A stretch of 64,000 nt of DNA from Rheinheimera mangrovi (GTDB taxonomy: Bacteria; Pseudomonadota; Gammaproteobacteria; Enterobacterales; Alteromonadaceae): the NCBI RefSeq assembly GCF_003990335.1, contig NZ_CP034683.1, positions 2,246,501 through 2,310,500 of the forward strand, given 5' to 3'. This document shows, one piece after another, positions 43,484 through 52,898 of this stretch. A program made the translations under genes and the position numbers. A model generated the notes under the pieces. It made no database searches. It saw nothing but the letters and a program-made list of their open reading frames with translations, and was not told where the DNA came from. The first letter of the stretch is position 1. Every line of letters begins with the position of its first letter.

Positions 43484-44833
43484 TCAGGCGGCCAGTAGCA
43501 ACGCCATTTTTTTGATGTTTTGCGCGGTGCCTGCCATCAGGCATTGCATTTGTACGTTCTGTAATCCTCTGAAGCGTGCATATCGGTGACCATGATGTTG
43601 TTTAGCGTCTGCGAAGCTACGCTCTACCGTCTCTTTTCGTCGTTGGTAGATTTTCTTACCCCAAGCGCTGAGTCTCGTCTGGTTTGCGGCTTCTTTGGCT
43701 TGCTCAAACACATGCCGCGTCAACACTTTGGTCTGGTTTTTACTGCGCGTGCATTGTTTGAGTAACGGACAATTCCTGCATATCGCCGGGTCTGATTTGT
43801 ATTCGTGGTATCCATCACGGTTGGTGGTGCTGTACTGAAGACTCTGACCTTGTGGGCAGAGGTAGCTGTTGCTGTCTTTCTCATAGCTGAACGCACTTTT
43901 ACGCAGCAGTCCCTTGCCTTTATTCGGTCGACGATACCCCATCACAGGTTCAATCTGGCGCTCTTGAATTAAGTGACACAACATGGCCGTGTTGTAGCCA
44001 GCATCTAATCCGACCGCCACCGGGTTCAGGTCAAAACGCTCCAGTTGCCGGTCTAATCGGGCAAGGTAAGGTTGACTGTCGTGCACATTACCAGGGGTTG
44101 CAAAGGTATCGGTGATAAGGCCATGTTTGCCGTCGACGGTTCTGTGGTCCAGGTAGAAGAAGCCTTGTGGCTTGCCTTCGCGTGTCATAAATCCACTGTC
44201 CGGGTCCGTGGTGCTACTCTTGATAGATTGCAGTTCACAGACCTGTTCTTGCTTCTCCTTCAGCGGCTTTTTTCCGGCGACTTTACGCTCCTCCTCAACC
44301 GCTTCATTCAACTGCCTGATGTACGCAGATGTGCTGGCAGACACCAGTTTATTGATGGACTTCCCCTTGTTCGCACTGGCTTTTAAATGGGTGCTGTCGG
44401 TGTACAGCGTGCGTCCTCCAATCAGATGGCGGGATATGGCCTGCTCCACAATATGGTCAAAGATACGCTGAAATACATCAGTGCCATTAAAGCGGCGGAT
44501 ACGGTTCTGGCTTAAGGTCGAGGCATCCGGCACTTTATCCGTCAGGCTCAACCGTAAAAACCAGCGATAGGCTACATTGACTTCGATTTCCTGCATCAGT
44601 CGCCGCTCACTTGGCACACCAAATACATAACCGAGCAGCATGATTTTAAACAGCACCACAGGGTCAATCGCCGGACGGCCATTGTCTTTGCAATAGAGGT
44701 GAGCCACTTCAGCGCGGATAAATTCAAAATCAATAGCAGTATCAATCTTACGAACCAGATGGTCTTTAGGAACCAGTTGCTCCAAAGTTACCATCTCAAG
44801 CTGATATTGTTGGGGAGATGTGTCTCGTAACAT
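43484..44833 (-). CDS. IS1182-family transposase
   Basis: A 449-residue DDE transposase. An N-terminal DUF772 helical domain (PAIDPVVLFKIMLLGYVFGVPSERRLMQEIEVNVAYRWFLRL) is followed by the catalytic core with Asp in LYTDSTHLKAS, Asp in VGLDAGYNTAM and Glu in RRKETVERSFADAK. A cysteine knuckle (ICRNCPLLKQC) lies in the insertion domain. Length and termini are those of an intact element. Confidence 0.94.
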   Translation of the reverse strand: MLRDTSPQQYQLEMVTLEQLVPKDHLVRKIDTAIDFEFIRAEVAHLYCKDNGRPAIDPVVLFKIMLLGYVFGVPSERRLMQEIEVNVAYRWFLRLSLTDKVPDASTLSQNRIRRFNGTDVFQRIFDHIVEQAISRHLIGGRTLYTDSTHLKASANKGKSINKLVSASTSAYIRQLNEAVEEERKVAGKKPLKEKQEQVCELQSIKSSTTDPDSGFMTREGKPQGFFYLDHRTVDGKHGLITDTFATPGNVHDSQPYLARLDRQLERFDLNPVAVGLDAGYNTAMLCHLIQERQIEPVMGYRRPNKGKGLLRKSAFSYEKDSNSYLCPQGQSLQYSTTNRDGYHEYKSDPAICRNCPLLKQCTRSKNQTKVLTRHVFEQAKEAANQTRLSAWGKKIYQRRKETVERSFADAKQHHGHRYARFRGLQNVQMQCLMAGTAQNIKKMALLLAA

Positions 44834-44911
44834 AGATAATCAGTCCTGTGTTGAACTGATTCTATTAGATCAAAGGTCTGGAGCTACGTCCAGACCTTTG
44901 TCAGCAGTCTG

Positions 44912-44938
44912 AAGCCCCTGTCATGCAGGGGCTTGTTT
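44912..44938 (+). repeat. Right copy of the 23-bp repeat with T-tract
   Basis: The repeat proper is 44912-44934, identical to 43272-43294; GTTTTT follows. Probably the original end of the chemoreceptor terminator, now also serving the convergent htpX side. Confidence 0.85.
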
Positions 44939-44949
44939 TTGATAACAGA

Positions 44950-45834
44950 TCAGCCTTCAAAGGATCGGCTTTGCAGCGCGTGAATACGTTTATCCAAAGG
45001 TGGATGGCTCATAAAAAGCTCTGAAGCAGCAGGTTTAGTGGCCAGACCAAAAGCCGTCATTGAGCCTTGTAACTGGCTTTCATGGTTGCCTTTTAATCGT
45101 TGTAACGCAGCCACCATATTTTCTGGTCCGACTAAACGTGCGGCGCCAGCATCGGCTTTATATTCACGTTGACGCGAAAACCACATCACAATAATGCTCG
45201 CCAGCACGCCAAAGATCATTTCCAGCACAAACACAGTGATCATGTAGCTGATACCACCGCCCTGACTTTCTTCTTCATCACTGGAGCGAAAGAAGTTATC
45301 AATAATGCCTGCAACCACCCGGGCAAAGAAAATAACAAAGGTATTCACTACACCCTGAATAAGCGTCAGCGTCACCATATCGCCGTTGGCGACGTGAGAC
45401 ACTTCGTGCGCTAACACAGCTTCGGCTTCTTGCTGTGTCATCGCATGCAATAAACCCGTGCTGACAGCCACCAGCGCATTATTGCGGCTCATACCCGTGG
45501 CAAAGGCATTTATTTCCGGCGAGTCGTAAATCGCCACTTCCGGCATACCAATACCAGCTTGTTTGGCCTGGCGTTGCACTGTGCTGACCAGCCAGTGTTC
45601 TGTGGCATTTGATGGCTCTGTGATCACCACTGCACCTGTCGAACGTTTTGCCATCCACTTGGACATAGCTAAAGAGATAAAAGAGCCACCAAAACCAAAG
45701 ACAGCAGCGAATATCAGTAAGCCACCCATGCTGCGGTTATCAATCCCAAAAACTTTAAACACAATACTTAAAACGATACTCAGCACTAACATCACAGCTA
45801 AGTTCGTGATTAAAAATAGCACTATACGTTTCAT
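44950..45834 (-). CDS. htpX: Membrane zinc metalloprotease HtpX
   Basis: A 294-residue M48 protease of the inner membrane that works with FtsH in membrane protein quality control. Two N-terminal membrane segments are present, the zinc motif is [13 protein letters not shown] (HExxH), and two more hydrophobic segments flank the active domain. The third ligand is in the downstream [13 protein letters not shown]. The C-terminus has the typical [14 protein letters not shown]. Confidence 0.96.
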   Translation of the reverse strand: MKRIVLFLITNLAVMLVLSIVLSIVFKVFGIDNRSMGGLLIFAAVFGFGGSFISLAMSKWMAKRSTGAVVITEPSNATEHWLVSTVQRQAKQAGIGMPEVAIYDSPEINAFATGMSRNNALVAVSTGLLHAMTQQEAEAVLAHEVSHVANGDMVTLTLIQGVVNTFVIFFARVVAGIIDNFFRSSDEEESQGGGISYMITVFVLEMIFGVLASIIVMWFSRQREYKADAGAARLVGPENMVAALQRLKGNHESQLQGSMTAFGLATKPAASELFMSHPPLDKRIHALQSRSFEG

Positions 45835-45869
45835 AACAACCTCTGTAATTCAGGAAACCTACTAACTTC

Positions 45870-45994
45870 TATATCTAAGTAATTTGGAGTTGCAGCGAAG
45901 TGACAAGCCAGTGAGTGCCCGGGAGCATAGCTAACCTATATGACCGGGCCGGTGGCGTAGTAAACAAAGCTGCAGCTTCAAGTACGACGGTATA
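45870..45994. repeat. 125-bp imperfect palindromic intergenic repeat
   Basis: The outer arms are imperfect inverse copies, with GTAATTTGGAGTTGCAGC on the left and GCTGCAGCTTCAAGTAC on the right. An inner stem is GCCCGG (45917-45922) / CCGGGC (45944-45949). The TTGGAGTTGCAGC...GCTGCAGCTTCAAG pattern is like the dispersed structured extragenic repeats of Alteromonadales and Vibrio genomes. A frame crossing it is not a credible protein. Confidence 0.6.
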
Positions 45995-46013
45995 AACGCC
46001 TGTTGCTAAAAAA

Positions 46014-46041
46014 GCCCCTGTTTCATTGCTGTAACAGGGGC
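46014..46041 (-). terminator. Orphan terminator
   Basis: Stem GCCCCTGTT / AACAGGGGC with a T-run on the minus strand. The nearest upstream minus-strand gene (dps) already has its own terminator at 46232-46265. The 190 bases between have no convincing ORF, so this may end a small RNA. Confidence 0.6.
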
Positions 46042-46231
46042 AAAGGGCGGATAAATTACCACAACAAGTACGTATTGGTTCTGCACAACCCAACCGAAGT
46101 GTTTCAACTCGCAGTTAGGTTATTCAGGGAACGGTGTGATAATAAGCTGGAAAGTCGTGTAAGGTAAAATCGAATATAACTTCCTAATTGGCAGTTTATA
46201 CCTGATAGCGAATTTTGGAGCATAGAATAAA

Positions 46232-46265
46232 AAAAGCCTGTCGGGATTGCTCCAGGCAGGCTTTT
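46232..46265 (-). terminator. Terminator of dps
   Basis: AAAAGCCTG / CAGGCTTTT with an A-run on the plus-strand side, giving T-rich sequence on the minus strand, 35 bases beyond the dps stop. Confidence 0.85.
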
Positions 46266-46299
46266 ATTTGATTTAAACCTTGGAAAATCCTAAAGAGGA

Positions 46300-46767
46300 T
46301 TAACCCAACAAGCTTCTGAGCATCCAGGCATTTTTTTCATGCACCTGCATGCGTTGAGTTAACAAATCCAGAGTAGGCTCATCTGAGGCTTTATCAGCTA
46401 CAGGCACTATAGAACGGGCAGTTTTCGCTAATGCTTCCTGACCTTTCACCAGATCTTTGATCATATCCTGAGCGGCCGGAATACCATCTGCTTCTTTAAT
46501 GCTGGTGAGCTTGGCAAACTCTTTGTAGGAACCTGGTGCAAATTCACCTAAAGCACGAATACGTTCAGCAATTAAATCCACCGCCAGCGCAAGTTCAGTG
46601 TACTGAGTTTCAAATAAAACATGCAGCGTCTGGAACATAGGGCCAGTGACGTTCCAGTGATAGTTATGCGTCTTCAGATACAGAGTGTAGGTGTCGGCCA
46701 ATAAAGTCGCTAAACCATGGGCTATGGCTTTACGATCGTCGTCTTCAATACCAATATTAATTTTCAT
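46300..46767 (-). CDS. dps: Dps-family DNA starvation/ferritin-like protein
   Basis: A 155-residue four-helix ferritin-like protein that stores iron and protects DNA from peroxide. The ferroxidase-site pattern is seen in [28 protein letters not shown] (His, His, Asp/Glu). The short N-terminus lacks the lysine-rich DNA-binding tail of E. coli Dps. Single gene with its own terminator. Confidence 0.92.
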   Translation of the reverse strand: MKINIGIEDDDRKAIAHGLATLLADTYTLYLKTHNYHWNVTGPMFQTLHVLFETQYTELALAVDLIAERIRALGEFAPGSYKEFAKLTSIKEADGIPAAQDMIKDLVKGQEALAKTARSIVPVADKASDEPTLDLLTQRMQVHEKNAWMLRSLLG

Positions 46768-46857
46768 AAGAAACTCCGTGTTGCGGCAAAGAATTCAATT
46801 ACCCTATCACAATTCACCTCAAGCGCTCAATTAGACAAAAGGGTAAGCTGTTATAGA

Positions 46858-47603
46858 TCAATGGGATTGCAGATCAGGTAAAACAAGGGCTGCATCAGGT
46901 TTTGCCAGACAAAACTGTTTTTGTCCCCGCTGCAACAGCCAATATTTGTTATGAAGTTGCGGATAAACCGACATCTCCCGATCATGTTGCACCACTTCAC
47001 CGTTAAGTCTTATCGCATTTGAGTTGAGCAATTCTCTGGCTTTAGTTTGGGATGCAGCTAAACCTGATTTTTGCAGCAGATCTGAAAGCGTCAGTTGATT
47101 CTTAACCTCTACGCAATTTAAAGCATCCTGTACCAACTGCTGTAATTCAGCTAAGCTCAGTTGCTGCGGCTGCCCTGCAAACAAGGCCTTAGTGATCCGT
47201 TCAGCCGATAGCAGCCCTGCATCACCATGTACAAATCGGGTCACCTGCTCTGCCAAAATACGTTGGGCCTGAGGTTTGCTACCAGAGTTGTGATCCGATT
47301 GCTCTATAGCAGCTATCTCGACGCAAGTTAAAAAACTGTAGTAGCGCAGCAGGTTATACACGTCTTTATCGTCGGTATTAAAGCTATGACGTGATGGCCT
47401 GCATCCTGAAAACGTTTCAGCATCAATAAAGGCACCAGGTGCCCTATATGCAGGCTGCCGGCTGTGGGATCAAAACCACAGTACAAGCTTTGTCTGCTGC
47501 TTAAAAAATCGTGTAAGAGTTCTGGATTAGAACTTTGGGCTATCTGGCCGCGCTCGAGTAAGTCATCCACTAACTGGGGTTTACTCACCGCTGCTGTTGT
47601 CAT
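46858..47603 (-). pseudogene. tyrS: Tyrosyl-tRNA synthetase, internally deleted and frameshifted
   Basis: The first ~75 residues are normal TyrS up to the HIGH-type motif ([34 protein letters not shown]). The sequence then jumps to the C-terminal part ([17 protein letters not shown] onward, in a different frame) and continues through the S4 RNA-binding domain to the end. By comparison with a ~430-residue enzyme about 190 codons (roughly 570 bp) are missing, including the tyrosine pocket and the KMSKS-equivalent loop. The junction lies near 47373-47380. It cannot make an active enzyme; another tyrS must exist elsewhere. Confidence 0.88.
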
Positions 47604-47696
47604 TGGCTGCTCTCGTTTTGTATATAAAGTGAAAAGCAGCAGCTTAAAGTTCAGCAGCAGAAAAAGGCATGTCCCTAAAGGGATAAGAAAAGCATT

Positions 47697-48475
47697 TTAG
47701 CTGGCCAACAGATGAGTCAGAAACAACTGGAATAACTCGCTTAATGAGCCGATTTGCAGTTTAGCGTAGATCTTTTTGCGATGGTTTTTGACCGTACCAG
47801 CGCTGATGTGCAGCTGCTGGGCTATATCCTCTGAATCAAACCCCTGCAGTAACAAACAGACGATCTGTTGCTCTTTGTCAGTCAGTAACTGCTGGCCAAA
47901 ACAGGAAAATGCATTGCTAAGTTGGTGCTGCAAGCCAGTTTTGTCTGACGAAGCGCTGGATAGGACAAAGCTGTCTTGACCCCAATGCTGACGAACTAAA
48001 GCGCGGAGCAGGCTTTGCAGTCCTGCCAATGTTTCATAGCTGGATTGATAACGGCTCTGGTTGGGTTCGCGATAACCAATAAACAGCACTATCCAGCGCT
48101 TGGGTTCCAGCTTAAAACTCAGGCAGAACTCATCATGCAGACTTGTCTTTTCGGTAAAGTGCTTTTGGTAGCTTTTACCGGCATTAGCCGAATCAAACAG
48201 GTCTTGTAAACGCCACAATCCATCGTCAGTCGCTTGCTGAGCACGACGATAAAAAGGGTCTTGCAGGTAAGAGTCCATTAAATAGTGATAAAACAAAAAC
48301 TCCCGTTTGGTCTCTATGCAGTCATACAAATAAATCGGATGCTTATCTGCTCTGCAGCCCAACAACACAGTTGGTCACAGTGTAACTCTGTTTTAAGAAA
48401 AGCAGCCAGCCGTTGACTGAAGTCTATGGTCCGGACACTACTTACCAGATCAGCCACTCTCTGCCATTCTGTCAT
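47697..48475 (-). pseudogene. LuxR-family regulator, probably frameshifted
   Basis: The longest frame (from a TTG at 48368) gives 223 residues. It ends in a LuxR HTH (LTDKEQQIVCLLLQGFDSEDIAQQLHISAGTVKNHRKKIYAKL) preceded by part of a sensory domain. The missing start of that domain is found upstream in another frame (MTEWQRVADLVSSVRTIDFS..., from 48475), and the two join smoothly near 48366, at GTGTTGTTGGG, if one base is added or removed. Either a real frameshift or a sequencing error; if intact the protein is about 259 residues. Ligand unknown. Confidence 0.62.
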
Positions 48476-48504
48476 AACCGATAAGTCCTCGCCCAAAAGT
48501 AAAA

Positions 48505-48525
48505 AAGCCGGTGTTTGACCGGCTT
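48505..48525 (-). terminator. Terminator of ybiT
   Basis: AAGCCGGT / ACCGGCTT with a five-base loop and an A-run on the plus side (T-run on the minus strand), 26 bases past the ybiT stop. Confidence 0.85.
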
Positions 48526-48550
48526 CTTAGCTTACAACATTAGTGCTGTT

Positions 48551-50164
48551 TTATGAACGAGCAGCCAGTTCAGCTTGCTGCACTAAATAGTCTTCGTAAG
48601 TACCAGCGAAGTTACGTACACCGTTATCCGTCATCTCAACGATGCGGGTCGCCAGTGAGGATACAAATTCACGGTCGTGGCTGACAAAAATCAGTGTGCC
48701 TTTGTACATTTCAAGCGCCATGTTCAATGATTCAATTGATTCCATATCCAGGTGGTTGGTCGGTTCGTCCATTACCAGAATATTTGGGCGTTGCAGCATC
48801 AGCTTACCGAACAACATCCGGCCTTTTTCACCACCGGATAATACCCGCGTTGGCTTGCTGATTTCATCCTGAGAGAACAATAAGCGACCCAAAATACCGC
48901 GGATAGCCTGCTCGTCGTCAGAAGGCTGTTTCCACTGGCTCATCCAGTCAAACAACGTCATATCGCGTTTCTCGTCCGCGAATTCGTATTCGTGATCCTG
49001 AGCGTAATAACCGATATTGACGTTTTCAGACCATTTGACGATACCGGATTCTGGCGTTAAATCACCGACCAGACATTTTAAGAAAGTGGATTTACCAATA
49101 CCGTTGGTACCGAGGATCGCAACTTTTTCACCCACTTCAATGGTCAGGTCTAGCTTGTTCAGTACATGTAAATCGTCAAAGCTCTTGTTTAATTCGTTCA
49201 CTTCTAAAGCTAAACGGTACAGTTGCTTTTGCTGATCAAAACGGATAAATGGATTGACCCGGCTGGACGCTTTTACTTCAGCCAGCTGAATTTTATCAAT
49301 TTGTTTGGCACGGGAGGTCGCCTGACGTGCTTTCGAAGCATTGGCAGAGAAACGGCTTACGAAGGTTTGTAATTCAGCAATCTGAGCTTTTTTCTTGGCG
49401 TTATCGGCCAGCAGTCGTTCGCGAGCCTGAGTAGCGGCCGTCATATATTCATCGTAGTTACCAGGGTAAACACGCAATTCGCCGTAATCTAAGTCGGCCA
49501 TATGAGTACACACGCTGTTTAAGAAGTGACGGTCGTGCGAAATAATAACCATGGTGCTGTTACGTTCAGCCAGCACTTCTTCCAACCAACGGATGGTGTT
49601 GATATCTAAGTTGTTGGTTGGTTCGTCCAGTAACATGATTTCAGGGTCAGCAAATAAGACCTGCGCCAATAACACCCGCAGTTTCCAGCCTGGCGCTATC
49701 GCAGACATAGGACCAAAATGCTGTTCAACCGGAATACCCACACCTATTAACAATTCACCTGCACGGGATTCAGCGCTGTAACCGTCCATTTCACCGAAAG
49801 CAACTTCTAAATCGGCTACACGCATACCGTCTTCTTCGCTCATATTTGGATCAGCGTAAATACGGTCGCGTTCTTCTTTCACTGCCCACAGTTCAGCGTG
49901 GCCCATAATCACTGTGTCTATTACTGTGTATTGCTCAAAAGCAAACTGGTCCTGATGCAGCTTGGCCACACGGTGGTTAGGTTCCACAAAAATGTTACCG
50001 CCACTTGGATCTAACTCTTTGCTGAGGATCTTCATGAACGTTGATTTACCGCAGCCGTTGGCGCCAATCAAACCATAGCGGTTGCCGTCGCCGAATTTAA
50101 CGGAGATATTTTCAAAAAGCGGCTTAGCGCCAAATTGCATCGTAATATTTGCGGTAGAAATCAC
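48551..50164 (-). CDS. ybiT: ABC-F ATPase YbiT
   Basis: A soluble dual-cassette ABC-F protein of 537 residues. Walker A motifs are GANGCGKST and GTNGIGKST, signatures APGWKLR (degenerate) and LSGGEKGR, Walker [11 protein letters not shown] and MDEPTNHLD. The inter-domain linker [17 protein letters not shown] and overall sequence are closest to YbiT, a ribosome-associated translation factor. The start is set at the GTG giving [12 protein letters not shown], which matches family N-termini; 11 upstream codons in the open frame are not conserved. Confidence 0.94.
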   Translation of the reverse strand: MISTANITMQFGAKPLFENISVKFGDGNRYGLIGANGCGKSTFMKILSKELDPSGGNIFVEPNHRVAKLHQDQFAFEQYTVIDTVIMGHAELWAVKEERDRIYADPNMSEEDGMRVADLEVAFGEMDGYSAESRAGELLIGVGIPVEQHFGPMSAIAPGWKLRVLLAQVLFADPEIMLLDEPTNNLDINTIRWLEEVLAERNSTMVIISHDRHFLNSVCTHMADLDYGELRVYPGNYDEYMTAATQARERLLADNAKKKAQIAELQTFVSRFSANASKARQATSRAKQIDKIQLAEVKASSRVNPFIRFDQQKQLYRLALEVNELNKSFDDLHVLNKLDLTIEVGEKVAILGTNGIGKSTFLKCLVGDLTPESGIVKWSENVNIGYYAQDHEYEFADEKRDMTLFDWMSQWKQPSDDEQAIRGILGRLLFSQDEISKPTRVLSGGEKGRMLFGKLMLQRPNILVMDEPTNHLDMESIESLNMALEMYKGTLIFVSHDREFVSSLATRIVEMTDNGVRNFAGTYEDYLVQQAELAARS

Positions 50165-50311
50165 AGTGTTTTTGATCCAACAAAGAGTCATATACAAGCC
50201 GTGCTGTGGGTATTAAACCTTTCAGCACAGCCCCAAAAATAGCGCGCCACTATACGCTTTTTCAGCGCCAAACTCAAAGTATCTCTGTGATTTATGACGT
50301 TTTTAGTGTGA

Positions 50312-51220
50312 TTAGCCAAAGCGACGTCCCAATGCGATACAAACCACCACAGTCAAGGCCAATATCCAGTGGATCCATTGCAGTGGTTCCGCCAGTAATA
50401 ACGAACACAAAACCAGCCCGCTAAAAGGCGATAACAGCTGTAACTGACTGACTTTAGCAATGCCGCCAATAGCCAAGCCCTTGTACCAGCAGAAAAATCC
50501 GATAAACATGGTAAACACAGACAAATACCCCAGCGCCAGCCAGGACTGCAGCGACACAGCTGTATAATCGGGCTGATAAGCCCAGACCCATGGCAGCAGG
50601 ACTGGAATGGACATCACCAGCGCCCAGCAGATCACCTGCCAGCTGCCGAGTTCTTTGGATAAAATAGCCCCTTTGGCATAACTAAAACCGCATAAAAAAC
50701 TCGCTAACACCAGATAACCATCAGCGAGCTGAAAAGGGCCAGTGCTGTGTTGTAACGCATAAAGCGCAACACAAGCGGCCCCCAGCAGTGCAAACACCCA
50801 AAAGCCAATTCGTGGCCATTGTTTAGTTAAGTAAGCGCCAAAAAAGGCAGTAAAAAGTGGCATCACACTGGTGACCAGAATGCCGTGACTGGCTCCAACC
50901 TGCTGCAATGCCAAAGCGGACAAAACCGGGTAAGCAAACACTGAACCCAAAGCCACTACAGCCAAGCCCTGCCATTGTTTTGCTGTAGGTAATTTTTGTC
51001 TTGTGATCAGTAGCAGCATCAAAGCCAATAGCGCTGCTATCAAAGCCCTACCCGCGCCGACAAAAACCGGCGGCATATCAAGCACTGCCATTCGAGTTGC
51101 TGGTAAACCAGCTGAGAACATCAGCATGCCTAAGCCACCAAACCATAAGCCTTGCACCAGAGGCTTTTGCCAAAACGGCGAGCTGCTTTGCTCTTGTGGT
51201 GAAACAGAGACTACGGACAT
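50312..51220 (-). CDS. EamA/DMT-family transporter
   Basis: A 302-residue inner-membrane protein with ten predicted helices in two EamA repeats (e.g. GGLGMLMFSAGLPATRMAVLDMPPVFVGAGRALIAALLAL, and the second starting at ADGYLVLASFLCGFSYA). Probable metabolite exporter, substrate unknown. Divergent from a MocR-type PLP regulator with a 122-base shared region, a common pairing in which the regulator controls the exporter. SD AGGGAG precedes the ATG. Confidence 0.88.
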   Translation of the reverse strand: MSVVSVSPQEQSSSPFWQKPLVQGLWFGGLGMLMFSAGLPATRMAVLDMPPVFVGAGRALIAALLALMLLLITRQKLPTAKQWQGLAVVALGSVFAYPVLSALALQQVGASHGILVTSVMPLFTAFFGAYLTKQWPRIGFWVFALLGAACVALYALQHSTGPFQLADGYLVLASFLCGFSYAKGAILSKELGSWQVICWALVMSIPVLLPWVWAYQPDYTAVSLQSWLALGYLSVFTMFIGFFCWYKGLAIGGIAKVSQLQLLSPFSGLVLCSLLLAEPLQWIHWILALTVVVCIALGRRFG

Positions 51221-51342
51221 GACAAATACTCCCTATAAGCGGCTGGACAGTCAGCCAACTTCAGTTAGTATACAAAGCTAAATACCATGACAATCAGGAC
51301 AGTTACCTACAAAGACGACTGAACTGTACAGGTGAAAATTCC

Positions 51343-52809
51343 ATGACAATTGCACTAGCGCAGTGGCAGCTGGATAAAGCCAGCAAAGAAAGTTTTAGCA
51401 GTCAGCTTTATCTGCAGGCACAGCAAGCCATACAGTCCGGCCGCTGGATTGCTGGTGCACGGCTGCCATCGATCCGGCTTTTAGCTGCACATTTAGAAAT
51501 CAGTAAATTTACAGTGGCAGAGCTGTATGAAAAACTCTCTGCCGCTGGTTTTGTCCGTTCTCAGCCTGGCAGTGGGGTCTATGTCAGCCGTTTAACTGAG
51601 CAGCAACAGCAACTGGAATCCAGCGCCAGCCAAAGTAGTAGACGGCAGGATGTCGCCCTGATGCGCCAAACGCTGCTGCGTGAACCTCATTGGATCAAAG
51701 CATCAGCCGGTTGGTTATCGCCGGATTGGATGCCGGATCAGGAAATACGCCAGGCGATGCGCGATTTAGCACGTCAGCCTCAGTCTTTAACCGACTATGG
51801 CTCGGCTCAGGGCTATTTCCCCTTGCGCCAGTATTTCACTCAGCGTTTGTCACAGTTATCTATTGCCACAGAACCTGCTCATATTCTGCTGACCTATAGC
51901 GCCTCACATGCGCTGGATTTAGTGTTTCGATTGCATCTGAAACCCGGTGATTGGGTGATGGTGGATGATCCGGGCTTTTATAACTTCTTTGCTTTGCTGC
52001 GTTTGCATCAGGTGCAGTTGCTGGTAGTGCCACGCACTAAGGAAGGCCCGGATTTAGCTGTGATGCAGCAATTGGTGCAGCAGTACCAACCCAAAGCCTA
52101 TTTAACCAATTCAGTGTTATCGAACCCTGTGTCTTTGAGTATCCATCCAGCCCGCGCTTTTGCGGTATTGCAACTGCTGCAACAGCATCAGTGCTTGTTG
52201 ATTGAAGATGATATTTATGCTGACTTTGAAACTCAGCCGGTATCGCGTTACGCGTCGATGGCAGGATTTCAGTCAAATAATGGTTTTGAAACCATTTACT
52301 TAGGTAGTATGTCGAAAACCTTGTCAGCAGATTTGCGGGTGGGTTTTATTGCTGCAGCACCAGCTACTATTGCGGTATTGACCGATCTAAAACTCATCAG
52401 CGGTATATCGACTTCCAATACTATGGAACGCCTGGTGTACGCGCTATTAACCGGTGGAGGTTATCGGCGTCACCTTGAGCAATTAAAGCGTCGTTTACAG
52501 CAAGCCCGCAGCTTGGTGTTTTCAAAACTAAAGCAGCTGGATTGTCAGATATGGGCAGAACCATCAGCAGGTTTTTTATGTTGGGTCAAACTGCCAGAAG
52601 GCGTCAGCAGCAGTTTATTGTCAGAACGCTTGCAGCAGCGTCAGGTTGTATTGGCACCAGGTTCACAGTTCAGCACCCTGCCCGATGCCGATCAGTATAC
52701 GCGCCTTAATGTGGCACAATGCCTGGATCAACAATTTTGGCTGATATTGGCTGAGGAATTGCGCCAGATCAGAGACAGTATTTCTTTGGCAATGAATACT
52801 GAATTGTAA
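51343..52809 (+). CDS. MocR-type GntR regulator with aminotransferase domain
   Basis: A 488-residue protein with an N-terminal GntR winged HTH (QSGRWIAGARLPSIRLLAAHLEISKFTVAELYEKLSAAGFVRSQPGSGVYV). A class I aminotransferase-like domain follows, with PLP residues in DDPGFYN, IEDDIYADF and the lysine in GSMSKTLSADLRVGF. Such regulators sense PLP or amino-acid derivatives. Divergence from the EamA exporter suggests it controls that gene. Confidence 0.92.
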   Translation: MTIALAQWQLDKASKESFSSQLYLQAQQAIQSGRWIAGARLPSIRLLAAHLEISKFTVAELYEKLSAAGFVRSQPGSGVYVSRLTEQQQQLESSASQSSRRQDVALMRQTLLREPHWIKASAGWLSPDWMPDQEIRQAMRDLARQPQSLTDYGSAQGYFPLRQYFTQRLSQLSIATEPAHILLTYSASHALDLVFRLHLKPGDWVMVDDPGFYNFFALLRLHQVQLLVVPRTKEGPDLAVMQQLVQQYQPKAYLTNSVLSNPVSLSIHPARAFAVLQLLQQHQCLLIEDDIYADFETQPVSRYASMAGFQSNNGFETIYLGSMSKTLSADLRVGFIAAAPATIAVLTDLKLISGISTSNTMERLVYALLTGGGYRRHLEQLKRRLQQARSLVFSKLKQLDCQIWAEPSAGFLCWVKLPEGVSSSLLSERLQQRQVVLAPGSQFSTLPDADQYTRLNVAQCLDQQFWLILAEELRQIRDSISLAMNTEL

Positions 52810-52814
52810 TTTTA

Positions 52815-52845
52815 GACGGGCGGGTGCAAGACCCGCCCCTACAAT
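52815..52845. repeat. Dispersed GC-rich palindromic repeat, copy 1
   Basis: A 31-base unit built on the hairpin GGGCGGGT gcaag ACCCGCCC followed by CTACAAT. An identical copy lies at 55803-55833 and a diverged inverted one near 55754-55784. Located just after the MocR gene. Confidence 0.8.
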
Positions 52846-52898
52846 TCAATGCAGACAAAACCCTTGTAATCTGACATGGTAAAGAAAAAGGATGTGGT

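Larger units (their letters stand above)
43295..44911 (-). mobile_element. IS1182-family insertion sequence, complete
   Basis: A 1617-bp element. The left end CAGATTAATGACAAA and the inverse of the right end CAGACTGCTGACAAA match at 12 of 15 positions. Both ends carry an internal hairpin starting at the ACAAA: ACAAACCCCA/TGGGGTTTGT at 43305-43333 with a T-run, and CAAAGGTCTGGA/TCCAGACCTTTG at 44871-44900. It is flanked by a 23-bp direct repeat that is itself a terminator palindrome. One intact transposase lies on the minus strand. Confidence 0.88.

Noticed and set aside
44072..44471. Plus-strand frames inside the IS1182 transposase
   Set aside because: Antisense shadows of an intact transposase with unlikely composition.
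45875..46093. 72-codon minus-strand frame upstream of htpX
   Set aside because: It runs through a structured intergenic repeat and a terminator; the Cys-rich composition is not protein-like.
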